A stretch of DNA of 62,805 bases, from NCBI GenBank assembly GCA_018136815.1, contig CM030933.1, forward strand, positions 1,938,524 to 2,001,328, read 5' to 3'. This DNA comes from Isochrysis galbana. Its lineage: Eukaryota; Haptophyta; Isochrysidales; Isochrysidaceae. The stretch's first letter is position 1. Every line of letters starts with the position of its first letter. Shown in pieces: positions 1 to 10,305 of this stretch. The position numbers were made by a program, and so were the translations under genes. Below the pieces are notes generated by a model. That model was not told where the DNA came from, did no database searches, and was given only the letters and a program-made list of their open reading frames with translations.

Positions 1-108
1 CCGACTACTTCCCGCATGTAGGTGCGAGATGCGCTGTCGCAAGCGACGGCCGTGCAGAACGCCTGACACTGTTGTGACCCCTCACCCCCCTTCCGTGTTG
101 GGCCACAG

Positions 109-407
109 GTGAGGCCGACCTGCGCGCCAACTTCCACAGAAGTTTGGACGCCCTACAGGGCAAGCGGCGCACCACGTATGTAGGGGAAATTTTCAACCTG
201 CCGCTCGTCTCGGAATGCATCGACTGGTCTCGCCACCTGATCCGCCGCCAATTCCGCGACGTGAATCCCCGGTCAGCGGGGGCCAACGCTGCGGCAAGCG
301 CAACTAAGCGAACATACTCGGCCACCGAGCTCATCCGCAAGCAGATGGCCGCATATGCAGGCACGCGACGCGCGAAGGCTGCAAGGAGGGCCAATTTGCC
401 ACAGTGA
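109..407 (+). CDS. 3'-terminal exon of an unrecognised gene (partial)
   Basis: An open frame ends in TGA at 405-407. It is open back through an AG acceptor (GGGCCACAG, ending at 108), so the visible part is most simply the last exon, joined after one leftover base of the previous exon. It encodes about 99 residues: a hydrophilic stretch with the segment TTYVGEIFNLPLVSECIDW, then an Ala/Arg/Lys-rich tail. I recognise no family. A possible upstream exon end lies at about 17-21, where GTAGGT and GTGCGA could be donors, leaving an intron of roughly 90 bp; the window starts too close to confirm this. The exon frame is better supported than the overlapping minus-strand frame because it begins at a sensible splice acceptor. 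Confidence 0.4.
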
Positions 408-1559
408 TTTGACATGGAGCGCGGGGTGTGAGTCGTGGTACAGCCTGTGCAACATCATGGAAGCGCGTCTACGAACGCGCTCACGAGATGGCGGCCGCAG
501 TCTGATGGAGCAGTTCTCTATGCGTGAGCACACATTTGTGCTGGTTGCGACGACTTCTAGTTGACTGGCCGTAATGGAAAGCGTCGCCGTTCCAACGTCC
601 CGACGACGATACACGAGGTCGCTGAAGGCGAGATGATCCCCTCATTGCTATCTACCGCTATCATAAGCGAGTTCCCGCTAGGCTCATGCAAGGGGCAAGC
701 GCTCTTCTCGGCTATCCTAGAAGCAGAAGCATGCTATGCTACCATGGTGTTGCTTTCACCTTAATGTTCTGTGCAAATGCTAGCCAGCCACAATTTGCAC
801 AATACGTCAGCGTGCAATGCCTACGCAAGGCAGCACCAGCAAAGTGATTGCTACCGAGCACGCAGCAACGCACGCAGGCTGCCTTTGGTTTGCCCTTCCC
901 TCTCCGCGGCAAGTTGTCATTTTAATGGTATAACTGAATATAAGTGCCGCTACTGCCCCTAGTCATGCACCAACACGCCAAACCACAACACACATGACCG
1001 CACATAAAACAAAAAGAAAAGCTGTGCATGATACATGAGCTTCAAGCCACGACTAATGTCAAGCTCCCATGGTATGACTAAAAAAAACATCTGAAAAATC
1101 TGGGCTACACACATACTACTGACGGGATCTTCCTTCACTACTAACACCGCCCTTTTAAACTTCCCTCCCCCCACCTCTTTCCCTGCCCCCCTTCGTTCCT
1201 TTTTCTTCGGTTTCCGGGGTCCGGCCCTGGTACACTACCTAGGGCCTTGTTCTGTCGCATTCGCGAATCGACACTCGTTAGGCTTCGCTCTTCTCTTCGT
1301 CGTTCGGTATTTATCGTTATAATTCTCTCGTTCTCGTTCTCGGTCAAAAGCTTCGCTTGGATGCATGGGATCGTGGGTTGTGGAGCGCCCTCTCTCTTCC
1401 TCTCGAAAGAGAAGGGAAGTTTCCCCACCTTTCTTCCTCCCAGGCGCCTCGCAAATAGGTTTAATTTGCTATCTCCCCTGCGGTTCTTTATCTGCTTCTG
1501 GGGGCAATCAGGTTTAATTTGCGACCTCTTCGCATCTCCCCCTTAGGCACATCGCACTC
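408..1559. other. Intergenic; probable 3' flank and start of retroelement-derived DNA
   Basis: No convincing gene. The short open frames here lack codon structure. From about 1078 the sequence resembles two other places in the window: AAAACATCTGAA followed by TCTGGGCTAC recurs near 39418-39440, and the CATTCCTTT/GGTTTC/GTACACTAC block at about 1190-1240 recurs at 39525-39590 and, inverted, at 42296-42350. This is therefore dispersed repeat DNA that may belong to the LTR or flank of the following gypsy element. I could not find paired LTR ends. Confidence 0.4.
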
Positions 1560-1929
1560 CTTTCGTCTTATTTGGTAGGTCTCTTGGAATCTTGTTCGGC
1601 AGGATTGCCCCTCGATTCCGTTATGGTGCGATTCCCGTTCCAGACAAGATCGCCGACAGATCGCCCTTTGATCGTCGTCCGTTGTTGTCTGATCGGAGTG
1701 TTTAGGTTTGATTTCAGTCGAGTTATGTGAGAAAGTCGTGGGGCGAGAGTCGGGGTGTTTTCCTGGGTGTCGTTGTCCGTCGTCCTGTCGTCAGTCGTCA
1801 TCCGTCGTCGCTCTCGCTCTCGTCGCTCTCGCTCTCGTAACACTCAGACCTTACAATCCCTCCTCACCTCGCCAGCCCCTGCCATCACAGCCCTCCTCTC
1901 ACTCGCCCTCGCCTTTCGCCGCTCGTTCC

Positions 1930-4857
1930 ATGTCGCTTTCGCCGCCGTCCTCGCCCTCGCTCAAGCCCGCCTGCCCGCCTTCCTCTGCTGACGGGCTTCA
2001 GCCCGTCAGCACCTCTGAAGTCGTCTCCTCCGCCGCGCCTGCCGCCGGCATGCATCCTTCCTCATTGCCCTCAGGCCCTATGGGCCAGCCCAATTCGTCA
2101 GGTGTAGAATCCTTCCCGGTGCGTCCCGCGCTGGACGTCTCAATGGGGGTCACCCCCACCTCTGCAGAGTCGGGCATCATGCCTGCCCTGCCCCCTTTCT
2201 CCTCTCCGGACGGTCATCCACCACCACCTTCACAGGGGGAGGTGATGCCCTCCCTCGCCTCTCCTCTTGATCTCTCTGCGGTGCCTCCGCCATCATCTCC
2301 GCCTTCACCGCCGGAGTCCGTCGGATACAGGTCCAAGCCCGAGTCTCACCAGGGTGAGGATAATCCTCTGGAAGGATTCCTCCCCTCTCCTCGCGCATGC
2401 CTCGAGGCACCACCACCCTTACCATCGGACTCGGAGGCCGCCTACGAGCCCTACCATCCTTCGCTCGAACGCCTCTCGGTCGCCTCGGCCGCCCCAAGTC
2501 AGCCGTCTCGTTGTGGAGAGGCCCCGGGCCTACTGCCCGACTCCCTTCTTCATCTCTCTCCTTCTCCTTCTCCACCGTCTGCTACGGTCCCGCCGCCAAC
2601 CTCTTCGGCTTCACCGGGGGTCAACCCCGTAGAGCTGCGCTATATTGAGCTGATGCAGGCCATGGCCGCACAGTTCTCTCAGCAACTCGCTGCGGTCACC
2701 AGCGCGATCGAGCGAAGCCGACTCCCTCCTACTCCAGTCCAGGCAGCCAGCCCGCCTCCACCTCCATCCGATGATGGCGGCGAAACTGTTTTGCCTCCGC
2801 CACCGCCGCTCCCTCGCTCCTCATCGAAATCTAAGAAGACTCGGAAGGACAAGAAGAACCGCCGCCGCCGCCGCTACAGTTCTCCTACTTCTTCGTCTTC
2901 CTCGTCTTCGTCCCCGGTCTCCGGCTCGCGTTCATCTAACTACTCGTCGACCAGCGATTCGGATTCCGACGGATCATCCGAATCTACGGACTCGCGCCGC
3001 AAGCCTCGCCGCGCCAAGGGTAGCCACTATGCTACCTCAGGCAAAGGTTATCATACTAAGGAGGGACGGCCGTCTATGATGGTCCCCGAAGGTTTACATT
3101 CTAACTCTCGCCGATCTCTCCGCCCCCACGCTTCTAAGTCCAAGTCAGGCCAGCATAGTAACCGGGAGAGTCGACGTCACGCTAAGCGCCACGCCGCTCC
3201 TCCCGCGGACCCAGCCCTGTCTGATGAGCCGGACATTCTTGAACAATGGCTACGGCACTATGGGCGCCACGGCAAGGCCTACTCCGACTCCGCTAGTGCC
3301 CCACTCGAATACCAGGTGATGGCGGCCCGTGAGGTCCCATCTGGTGAGTCCTGGCATGCTCGCATCATTTACACGACTCGCACTCTCACGAAATGGGTGC
3401 GCGCTCGTACGTTCGTCCGCACTAAGGGCGGCACTCGCGATGCTAAGTCTAGCCTCGAGAGCCTCCAGTCGCTGCGCTTCCCCGCCGACCTTCGCTCTAC
3501 CGACCCGAACAAGGCGGCTGCTTCCTGGGATGGATTCCGCATGCAACTGATCCGCGCACTCGAGGGCTCACTCACCTCGGGCGTGGACTGGCAGGACGCC
3601 CTCAATGGCCTTCTCCTCGCCGCTCGCGATCCGAAAAAGGGCCATCCCCGCATCATGGCCTATGTCCTTGATGCGGTCAGGGACTCGGTCCTCTGCGCTA
3701 ACCCGTGCTTGCATGCCGACGTGCTGATCGCAAAGTGCGACCAATCATTCGCCGCCGGGGCAAAAGGTTTCGCCAAAGAGACTGCGTCCGCGGAATGGGA
3801 CCGTTGCACCACGCGCTCGGAGGGCGAGGACTTAGTGACTCTTGCCACTCGAGTGACCGACGCCTTTGTTCGCAAGATGAACGATCCGACGGTGACGGCC
3901 GCTAACGTCTTCAAGTTTCCTGCCTTCACGCATGAGATCAACGAGCGATTCGACGCCTGCGTCAAAGCCGACGAAAGCGACCGCGCACGGGGAGCGGAGA
4001 ACTCGTTCGAGTTCCTCAAAGCGTGGAAGCGAGGCATAGAGGCGGTCGCCGCAGGAGACGCGCCGCATCACTCGCTCTCTTGCATCTCGATCGCGCGCAT
4101 GGTGCTGGCTCCAGCGGAGCAGGCACGTGCTGAGGCTTCGCGGAGCAGCAAGCAGATGGACGGTCCGCTCACAATCGCCCACATCGACGACGTCGTCCGG
4201 ATGGTCAAGGATCGCCTGGGTTCGTCGAAGCCGGCTCCGGACAAAAGCGACAAACCCTCGGCCGCTACCTCAGGAAGCGGCCGCGGCTCCGATACTCGAA
4301 ATAATCGCAATGGAGATCGGTCCCACCAGGGACGCACCGACCACACCAGGGAGCCGCCTCCCAAGTTGGAGGGTGGACTCCCACCTCTCGACGCACCGCC
4401 CTCGCAAAAGAGCCGCCGCTGCGCGCCGCCTGCGGACAACCTCGGCCATCCCGAGGGAGCCAAATGGGATTTGGAGTCGTGGCGTAATGCTAAGGTAGAT
4501 TTCGACCCGATGTCACGCTATTGTGGGCACGCTGATTTGGCTGCTTCATTCGCTAGGGCCCGTCCGACCGACGCATCTATGAAGGTGCCTCGCACGCAGC
4601 GCCCTACGTCTGAGGGCGGTGTATGGACCACAGCCACCGGCTGTGCCTATTGCGCCTTCCGCCCCGCTCCTCCCGATCACGATACGGCTCGTCCCGACCA
4701 TCCCGATAATTGGCGATATGGGACAGGCGATGGCGCCCATTCGCCGTACTACTGCCAGCCGTTCATTCGCTTCCTTTGCGAGGGCGAGCCGGAGATCCCC
4801 GACGCCCACCGCGCCTACCTTCGTCGTCTCGTCGTCCTCGGCCGCAACCGCCGTTAG
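1930..4857 (+). CDS. gag: Gag polyprotein of the gypsy element
   Basis: A 975-residue ORF. I chose ATG 1930 (MSLSPPSSPS) because the frame upstream has no other ATG-initiated start and the CTCTCG leader ends just before it. Residues 1-290 are Ser/Pro-rich. About 295-360 is a basic Arg/Lys/Ser segment with a poly-Ser run. About 425-765 is an alpha-helical, Trp-containing capsid-like domain. The C-terminus is Cys-rich (C865, C905-x2-C908, C942, C950, with His nearby), possibly an atypical zinc knuckle for RNA binding, though not the canonical CX2CX4HX4C. Gag would form the particle that packages the element RNA. It is intact, unlike pol. Gag and pol are separate ORFs with a 186-bp spacer and no overlap, so pol expression cannot rely on simple frameshifting across an overlap. 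Confidence 0.8.
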   Translation: MSLSPPSSPSLKPACPPSSADGLQPVSTSEVVSSAAPAAGMHPSSLPSGPMGQPNSSGVESFPVRPALDVSMGVTPTSAESGIMPALPPFSSPDGHPPPPSQGEVMPSLASPLDLSAVPPPSSPPSPPESVGYRSKPESHQGEDNPLEGFLPSPRACLEAPPPLPSDSEAAYEPYHPSLERLSVASAAPSQPSRCGEAPGLLPDSLLHLSPSPSPPSATVPPPTSSASPGVNPVELRYIELMQAMAAQFSQQLAAVTSAIERSRLPPTPVQAASPPPPPSDDGGETVLPPPPPLPRSSSKSKKTRKDKKNRRRRRYSSPTSSSSSSSSPVSGSRSSNYSSTSDSDSDGSSESTDSRRKPRRAKGSHYATSGKGYHTKEGRPSMMVPEGLHSNSRRSLRPHASKSKSGQHSNRESRRHAKRHAAPPADPALSDEPDILEQWLRHYGRHGKAYSDSASAPLEYQVMAAREVPSGESWHARIIYTTRTLTKWVRARTFVRTKGGTRDAKSSLESLQSLRFPADLRSTDPNKAAASWDGFRMQLIRALEGSLTSGVDWQDALNGLLLAARDPKKGHPRIMAYVLDAVRDSVLCANPCLHADVLIAKCDQSFAAGAKGFAKETASAEWDRCTTRSEGEDLVTLATRVTDAFVRKMNDPTVTAANVFKFPAFTHEINERFDACVKADESDRARGAENSFEFLKAWKRGIEAVAAGDAPHHSLSCISIARMVLAPAEQARAEASRSSKQMDGPLTIAHIDDVVRMVKDRLGSSKPAPDKSDKPSAATSGSGRGSDTRNNRNGDRSHQGRTDHTREPPPKLEGGLPPLDAPPSQKSRRCAPPADNLGHPEGAKWDLESWRNAKVDFDPMSRYCGHADLAASFARARPTDASMKVPRTQRPTSEGGVWTTATGCAYCAFRPAPPDHDTARPDHPDNWRYGTGDGAHSPYYCQPFIRFLCEGEPEIPDAHRAYLRRLVVLGRNRR

Positions 4858-5010
4858 GGAATAGGCGAGGCCGCCGCCATATGCTTCGTTGACTTCTCAA
4901 TTCCTCGGCGGCCTGGACCGCCACCCCTCTCGCCTCTCGATACTTCTGTCATTCCCTTTCGCGTTTCATTTCGTACCTCTAACGTTTCGCCTCTCCGATC
5001 TACGAGCTCG

Positions 5011-5025
5011 CCGTCCCTCGGACGG
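5011..5025 (+). promoter_or_regulatory. Small perfect hairpin between gag and pol
   Basis: CCGTCC-CTC-GGACGG forms a 6-bp stem with a 3-nt loop, 19 bases before the first in-frame ATG of pol (5044) in the gag-pol spacer. It could act in translation of the downstream ORF (reinitiation or internal initiation), but no experiment supports this and such a short stem can arise by chance. Confidence 0.25.
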
Positions 5026-5043
5026 CTGAGTAAATCCTTCTTG

Positions 5044-8000
5044 ATGTCTTTGCAACCTGGGGATGCTACCCTAGGTTGCGATGCCGTCGTTCCCGAAGTT
5101 CGCGTTTTCGTTTCAGTCGTTCAATCGATCCGGAGTCACCCCCATCTGCTCATGTGCGGTGGGGACGATTCGACTCCGGGAGTCCCGTTCTCTCTCGCCG
5201 TTCGTTCGCTACCTCCTTCGTCGCTCTCGTCGTCCTCGAATCATTCGTTCAATGCTCTCGATTACGAGCGCTCAACGCTAGTTCTTGCCTTGAGCCCCGT
5301 CGCTGCCGATCCGTCTGCTGTCGCCAGTCAAATCCTGGATGGACTGGCCGATTTGTTCCCTCGAAACTCGCCGTTAAGCTGCCTTGGCCGTGCCAGCGAG
5401 GTTAGCCCCTCCGGATGGACGGTGGCCTATACCCTTGCTGTTCGTCGCTGGCTCGCGCCGCCTACGATGGTTGCGCCAACCCGATTGGGTTGGCGACCGA
5501 TACCGACTAGCTCGTCTGATGAATCGTTCGCTGACGGAGGGGTATTCGCCGATATGCCCTCCGTCGTACAACGCGCATTCCGTCGATTGTTCCGTTCTCA
5601 GCCTGCTCTATTCTCGTCCGACTCACTTCCGGCTGCCGCGTCACGTTCTCTTCGGATGGCTCGCACATTAGCCGCTTCGTCTCCGTCGATTCCGGTCACA
5701 CGCAGTCCCGTTTCCGTTTCCGCTGTCGTTCCGCTTTGCCAGCTTTCAGTGCGCCTGACTTTGATTCCGGCCGCTGAGGATTTGCTCGTTCATCTCTCGC
5801 GCACTCGTCCTTCCTTGAAGGAGGGAGAGGCCCTCTCGTACGTTCTCGATCTTGCTTTTCAACGCGCCGCCGCCCACGGTGCCGCTCACGTAACGCCGAA
5901 AGATATCGCCGAGGCGGCACAGCTCGTTCTTCGGCCTAGCCAACCAGCTGAGTCTCCGGCTCAGGTACTGCCCGTCCACTTCGACGACATTTGTGCCACG
6001 CTCGGCGACATTAGGCGTGACGTCGAGGCCGCGCAGACCGACGGCATCTCGCCCCCTTGCGTCTTGGTTATCGGCGAGACGAGTGGAGTAGTCTCGTCCA
6101 TGTTTCTGCTTGCTGGCGCGGATGTGGCGACGTGCGATCTGTTCCCGTCTGAAGTCGATTACGTTCCGCACTTCGACGGGGATGCCGATCTCGTCCAAGA
6201 CCTTGGTTGGGACTTGATTATCGCGCACCCGCCGTGCACCTATCTCTCGAACGCTGGCTTGAGATGGATCCACTCCAACCCGCAGCGTATGTCCGATACG
6301 ATCTCTGCCGCGGCTCAATTTCGTCGTCGCTTGAACGCCAGGGCTCCGTTTCTGGCGGTGGAGAATCCGAAAATGCACCACTACGCCAAATCGCTACTCG
6401 GAGGTCTGGAAGCTACGCAATACGTCCATCCATGGCAACATGGAACGGGCCACACTAAGGCTACGGGGCTCTACCTTTCGCCTAGCCTCCCACCGCTCGT
6501 GCCGACTTGCATTGTTCCTGGTCGCGAGCACGCTATGGCGAACCTGCCCATGTCCCCTCATCGCGGCTCGATGCGCAGCCGCACTTACGTGGGCATAGCT
6601 GGTGCGATGGCAATGCAATGGATGCCCGTCGTTCTGGACTACTGCCGCCGTACTCCGAATCGTCCGGCCGCGTCCGCCGCCTCTCTTCTATCTCAGGCTC
6701 GTGACCTGCAATCGAGCCAATTGGCGGCTCACGCTCGTTCCAGTTCCGAATCATCGAATGTTTCGAGTGTCGCCGCGATTGATATGGAGTGGCGGCCGTG
6801 GCTAGGGTCGCCCCGCTCGCCGTTGTTACCCGTCCGTCCCGCTCGGATGATTCGCAAGGTCCGCAACCGCTGGCGTGTATGGACGGCGGTACGCGGGACG
6901 CAAGGCTCGATATCGTATGCCTGGTTGCCGTTGTCTCCGTCGTTAGCGTCGGCTCTCGATGCGGAAGTCAGCCTTCACTCGTCTGCGGTGGAGGAGGAGC
7001 CGTTGCCGATCCTTGCTCCCCCTCCCTCTCCCTCGTCCTCGTCGCCGTTCGTGCCGATGCCTCCTCTCTTGGAGACGTGCGCCTCCGTTTCGTTTCCGGA
7101 CACGTTCACGCCGGAGGGCTGGCATGCCGCCTTGCGCCTAACCTGGTCCGGCCAGGAACGCCTCGCTCTACTTCCGACACCGCCATCTCGCCTAGGCGTG
7201 GGTGCCTTGCCAGACCTGCATCCGCCGCTGCCTCCGCTCGACCGCCCCGCTCGCCGCTCAGTTGCTGAGGTCATCGCCGACCATAAGCAGCGGCACGCCG
7301 CCTTCGTTCCCTCGGGCTTCACGCCTGCTCTCAGCCTTCCTGCTGTTGTCGCTTCTGTGACCAGGGAGGTACCGGCGAGGCTTGTCTCCGACACGCCGCC
7401 GAGCCTCTACCCCCGTCACTGCCTATATGTTCGCGATCTTATCGTTTGCCGTCAATCCGCTACGGGCCCTACTCGTTATATCGTCGATTCCGCTCTCGCC
7501 GTCAACAAGACTCTCGCCGACACGGGAGCCGGCCCCTCGGTTGTGACCACCGAGTTGTTGGCTGCATTGCCCCGCGACGCTTGCGTCTTGATCGAACACG
7601 CTTCGGACCGACCTGCCGTTGTCGGACCGGATGGTAACCCCCTTCGAACTCGCGGCTACGCTACGTTGGTTTTCTCCCTCTCCGGCGTCGAATTTCGGCA
7701 CCGCTTTCTCGTCGTCGAAGGCGCGCCTATGCTTCTCCTGGGAAACGATTTCCTGGAAGCATACGCCGCCTGTATCGAACTGTCGCCTGATGCGAAACGT
7801 GATGGCCGCTTGACCCTTGTGGTCAACAAGGAAGCTGGGCGTGATGGCCGCTTGACCCTTATGGTCGACGATCGTCGCGTTCCGTCCCTCGTCTCCACTC
7901 GTCCTCGTCTCTCCTCTGCACCGCTTGTCGCCGTGATCTCCGCCGACTCACCACGGGCAGAGGAGTCGTCGCTCGTTCCTATCTCGGACAACGTTTCCTC

Positions 8001-8804
8001 CTGTCAGGCTCACGGCGAATCGCCGCCGGCGATGCCGACGTCGATTCCCTTGCCGCCCCTCGATCCCGAGCTCGAGCCGCCCCCTCGTTTCGACTTCACT
8101 CGCAGTCCTCCTTCGTCTCCTTCTCCCTCGTTCGCCGCTGTCGATGTCGAGCCGCTTTTCGCAAAGGGATCCCCGTCGGCTGCCTCGTTGAAAGAGTTTG
8201 CTCTGTACACCAGGCAGCCCATCACCATCCCCGCGCGATCGAAGGGTACGTTCTCTGTTCGCCTACCTCTAGAGGTCATCGAGAACTACCCCGACTCCGC
8301 CATTCTCGTCGACCGTCTACCGCCCCGTGACGGCCTCGATTCTCCTCCGATGGTCGCCACCAGCGTCGAAACCCCCACCCCGGAGGGGGAGGTGTTGGTC
8401 ACCGTCTGGAACCTGGCGCCACGTCCGGTAACTCTTCCTGCGTACTCGCCGGTGGCGTCAGCTCACATCGAGTACAAGTTGCACGAAGCGCGGTCGACAG
8501 CCGCCGGTGATGGAGACGACCCCGAGTCCTCGCTCACCGAGGCACAGCGCGCTCTCCTCGACGCTATCACCATTGACCCCGACAAGCAATTGTCGCCGTC
8601 CCAGAAGCAGCGCGTACGCTGCCTGCTGGCACGGCATGTCGACGCGTTCGCCCTCGACCCGAAGAACCCTCGGCACACGCACGTGATGGAGGTCGAGCTG
8701 CCTCTCCTCCCCGGCGCTACAGCCCACCGACACGCTCCGTCCAAGATGGGTGACGAGGGCCGCGCCATCGTCGACAAGCACGTCGCTGAGATGGAGGCGG
8801 CGGC
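5044..8804 (+). CDS. pol: Pol N-terminal part: unknown domain, C5-methyltransferase-like domain, aspartic protease
   Basis: One uninterrupted frame of about 1250 residues up to the point where RT homology continues in another frame (the frame itself reaches 9201). Residues are numbered from 5041. Residues 1-330 are Ser/Leu-rich with no family I recognise. Residues 338-535 are the methyltransferase-like domain described separately. About 540-780 is a Ser/Pro-rich spacer. The aspartic protease begins at LADTGAGPSVV (Asp 827 at 7519-7521) and continues to MLLLGNDFLEAY near residue 906. A Pro-rich linker and a beta-rich segment lead into RT. I infer that a single polyprotein is cut by its own protease. 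This 5' part of pol has no break, in contrast to the RT half. Confidence 0.75.
6052..6645 (+). other. DNA cytosine-C5-methyltransferase-like domain inside gypsy Pol
   Basis: The segment has the order expected of a class I SAM-dependent C5-cytosine methyltransferase. A Rossmann start (CVLVIGETSGVVSS, then ATCDLFPSE) is followed by WDLIIAHPPCTYLSNAGLRW, with the Pro-Cys catalytic motif at 6226-6237 (residues 396-399). Then come an FLAVENPK segment (6352-6372, the ENV/ENP motif) and KATGLYL...LPPLVPT, ending near RSRTYVGIAGAMAMQW. The IAHPPCTYLS...GLxW signature and the KAT-LWL-LPPLVPT tail are typical of proteins annotated as cytosine methylases in phages and bacterial mobile DNA, more than of eukaryotic DNMT1/DNMT3. 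The catalytic Cys and the Glu of ENP are present. The target recognition region looks minimal, so activity is uncertain. Confidence 0.72.
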
Positions 8805-10080
8805 ATCATTCGTAAGTCCAATTCGCCATGGGCTTCGCGGGTTGTTCTCGTCGGTAAGAAAGATGGATCCGTTCGCTTCTGCGTCGACTATCGGGACACG
8901 AACTCGAAGCTTCGTATCTCGGACAGCCCTCTACCGCTCACCGTCGAAGCGATCGATCGTTTATCTCGAGGCCAAGGCTCTCGAGATTCTTTGTTTCTCT
9001 GCTTGCTCGATCTCGCCTCCGGTTTCTGGTGTCTGCCTATCAAGGAGGAGGACAAACCCATCACGGCGTTCTGTACCCACCGCCAGAAGTACGAGTTCAA
9101 CTACCTCCCGTTCGGCGTCCAATCCGGCCCGTCCTACATGTGTCGTCTCATGGACGCGGTGCTCCAAGGCCTCGCGTGGGAGATTTGCATGCCGTACCTA
9201 GACGACATCGGAATTTGGTCGACAGGTACAGGCAGCACGCTAGAGGAACGCGTCGACGCCTCATTCGAGCAGATGCTTCACCGTCTCGATCTCGTTCTCG
9301 AGCGTCTCCGTTGGGCCGGTCTCTCGTGCAAGGCCTCCAAGTGCATCTTGTTCGCTATCAAGGCGAGTACCTCGGGCACGTCGTTTCTCGTCGTGGTCTC
9401 GAGATGGACCCCAAGAAAGTCGAGGCGGTACGCTCGATCGATCCGCGTCACATCAACTCGCTCGAAAAAGTCCGCTCGTTTCTCGGTCTTTGCTCGTACT
9501 ACCGTCGGTTCATCAAGGGCTTCGCGCACGTTGCGGCCCTCTCACCGACCTCACGCGTACGGGTGTCGATGTGGCCACCGTTCTCAGTCACCTGAGTGTC
9601 AGACAGCGATCCGCCGCCTCATCGACCTCATCACGTCCGCACCAGTGTTGGCTGCGCCCCGTCACGACAAAGAGTTCATCGTCAAAACGGACGCGGCCAG
9701 TACTCTGGGTATCGGCGGAGTCCTGTCGCAAATTGACGACACGGACACGAGCATGTCGTCGCGTATTACGGTCGCCGCCTCACCGCCGCGGAGCGTCATT
9801 GGACCACCACCGAAGTGGAGCTTCTCGCCGCCTTGGAAAGCATTCGCACTGGCGACCGTACCTTTGGGGCCGGCACTTCCGCCTCGTCATTGATCACCAA
9901 GCTCTCCGTTGGTTACACACCATGAAGGACACCGTCCAGGGTGGCAGCCGCGTCGCGCCTGATGCGATGGGCGCTCAAGTTGTCCGAGTATCGCTTCACC
10001 GTCCGAGCACAAGCCGGCGCTAATCACAAAGACGCGGATGGCGTGTCACGCTTGGTGGCGGCAGACGATGGGACGTCGGA
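8805..10080 (+). pseudogene. pol: Gypsy reverse transcriptase / RNase H, multiply frameshifted
   Basis: RT resumes one frame away from the protease ORF: GIIRKSNSPWASRVVLVGKK starts near 8804 and runs through CVDYRD, LDLASGFWCLPIKEED, FGVQSGPSYMCRLMD to YLDD at 9195-9206, which is the intact catalytic motif. The frame shifts again near 9350, where the connection domain YLGHVVSRRGLEMDPKKVEA and FLGLCSYYRRFIKGF is read, and again near 9550. RNase H-like segments FIVKTDAASTLGIGGVLSQ (about 9675-9731) and HFRLVIDHQALRWL (about 9867-9915) lie in different frames. At least four shifts make this copy non-autonomous unless they are assembly errors. Confidence 0.75.
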
Positions 10081-10104
10081 GACGTCCGCTCCTAAGCAGG
10101 GGGG

Positions 10105-10205
10105 TGGGCAGCTGCTAGCCGCCGTCGTTCCTAGCTCTCGCTCCACCACGGCATCGGATGGGCAGTCGCCAGCCGTCGTTGCCTCTCGTTCTCGTACCAC
10201 CACGG
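10105..10205 (+). repeat. Two-copy ~50-bp tandem duplication abutting the gap
   Basis: The block GGGCAG..TAGCCGCCGTCGTT..CTCTCG..CACCACGG occurs twice in a row with small differences, just before the run of N. The assembly probably broke because the repeat continues. Confidence 0.5.
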
Positions 10206-10305
10206 NNNNNNNNNNNNNNNNNNNNNNNNNNNNNNNNNNNNNNNNNNNNNNNNNNNNNNNNNNNNNNNNNNNNNNNNNNNNNNNNNNNNNNNNNNNNNNN
10301 NNNNN
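10206..10305. other. Assembly gap (100 N)
   Basis: Exactly 100 N, usually a placeholder of unknown true size. It hides the gypsy integrase and 3' LTR on the left and the promoter, start codon and any signal peptide of the giant receptor gene on the right. Confidence 0.99.

Larger units (their letters stand above)
1560..10205 (+). mobile_element. Ty3/gypsy LTR retrotransposon, 3' part missing, pol degenerate
   Basis: The order is leader, gag (1930-4857), a 186-bp spacer, and pol (from 5044) with an extra methyltransferase-like domain, aspartic protease, reverse transcriptase (YLDD) and RNase H. The RT core (GIIRKSNSPW, VLVGKKDGS, RFCVDYRD) and YLDD, followed by FLGLCSYYRRFIKGF, are of Ty3/gypsy type. 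Integrase, any chromodomain and the 3' LTR are not seen because the copy runs into the assembly gap at 10206. The 5' boundary is approximate and no LTR pair could be delimited. The leader at 1790-1840 carries CTCTCG repeats, as does a related relic at 48780-48850. Confidence 0.85.
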
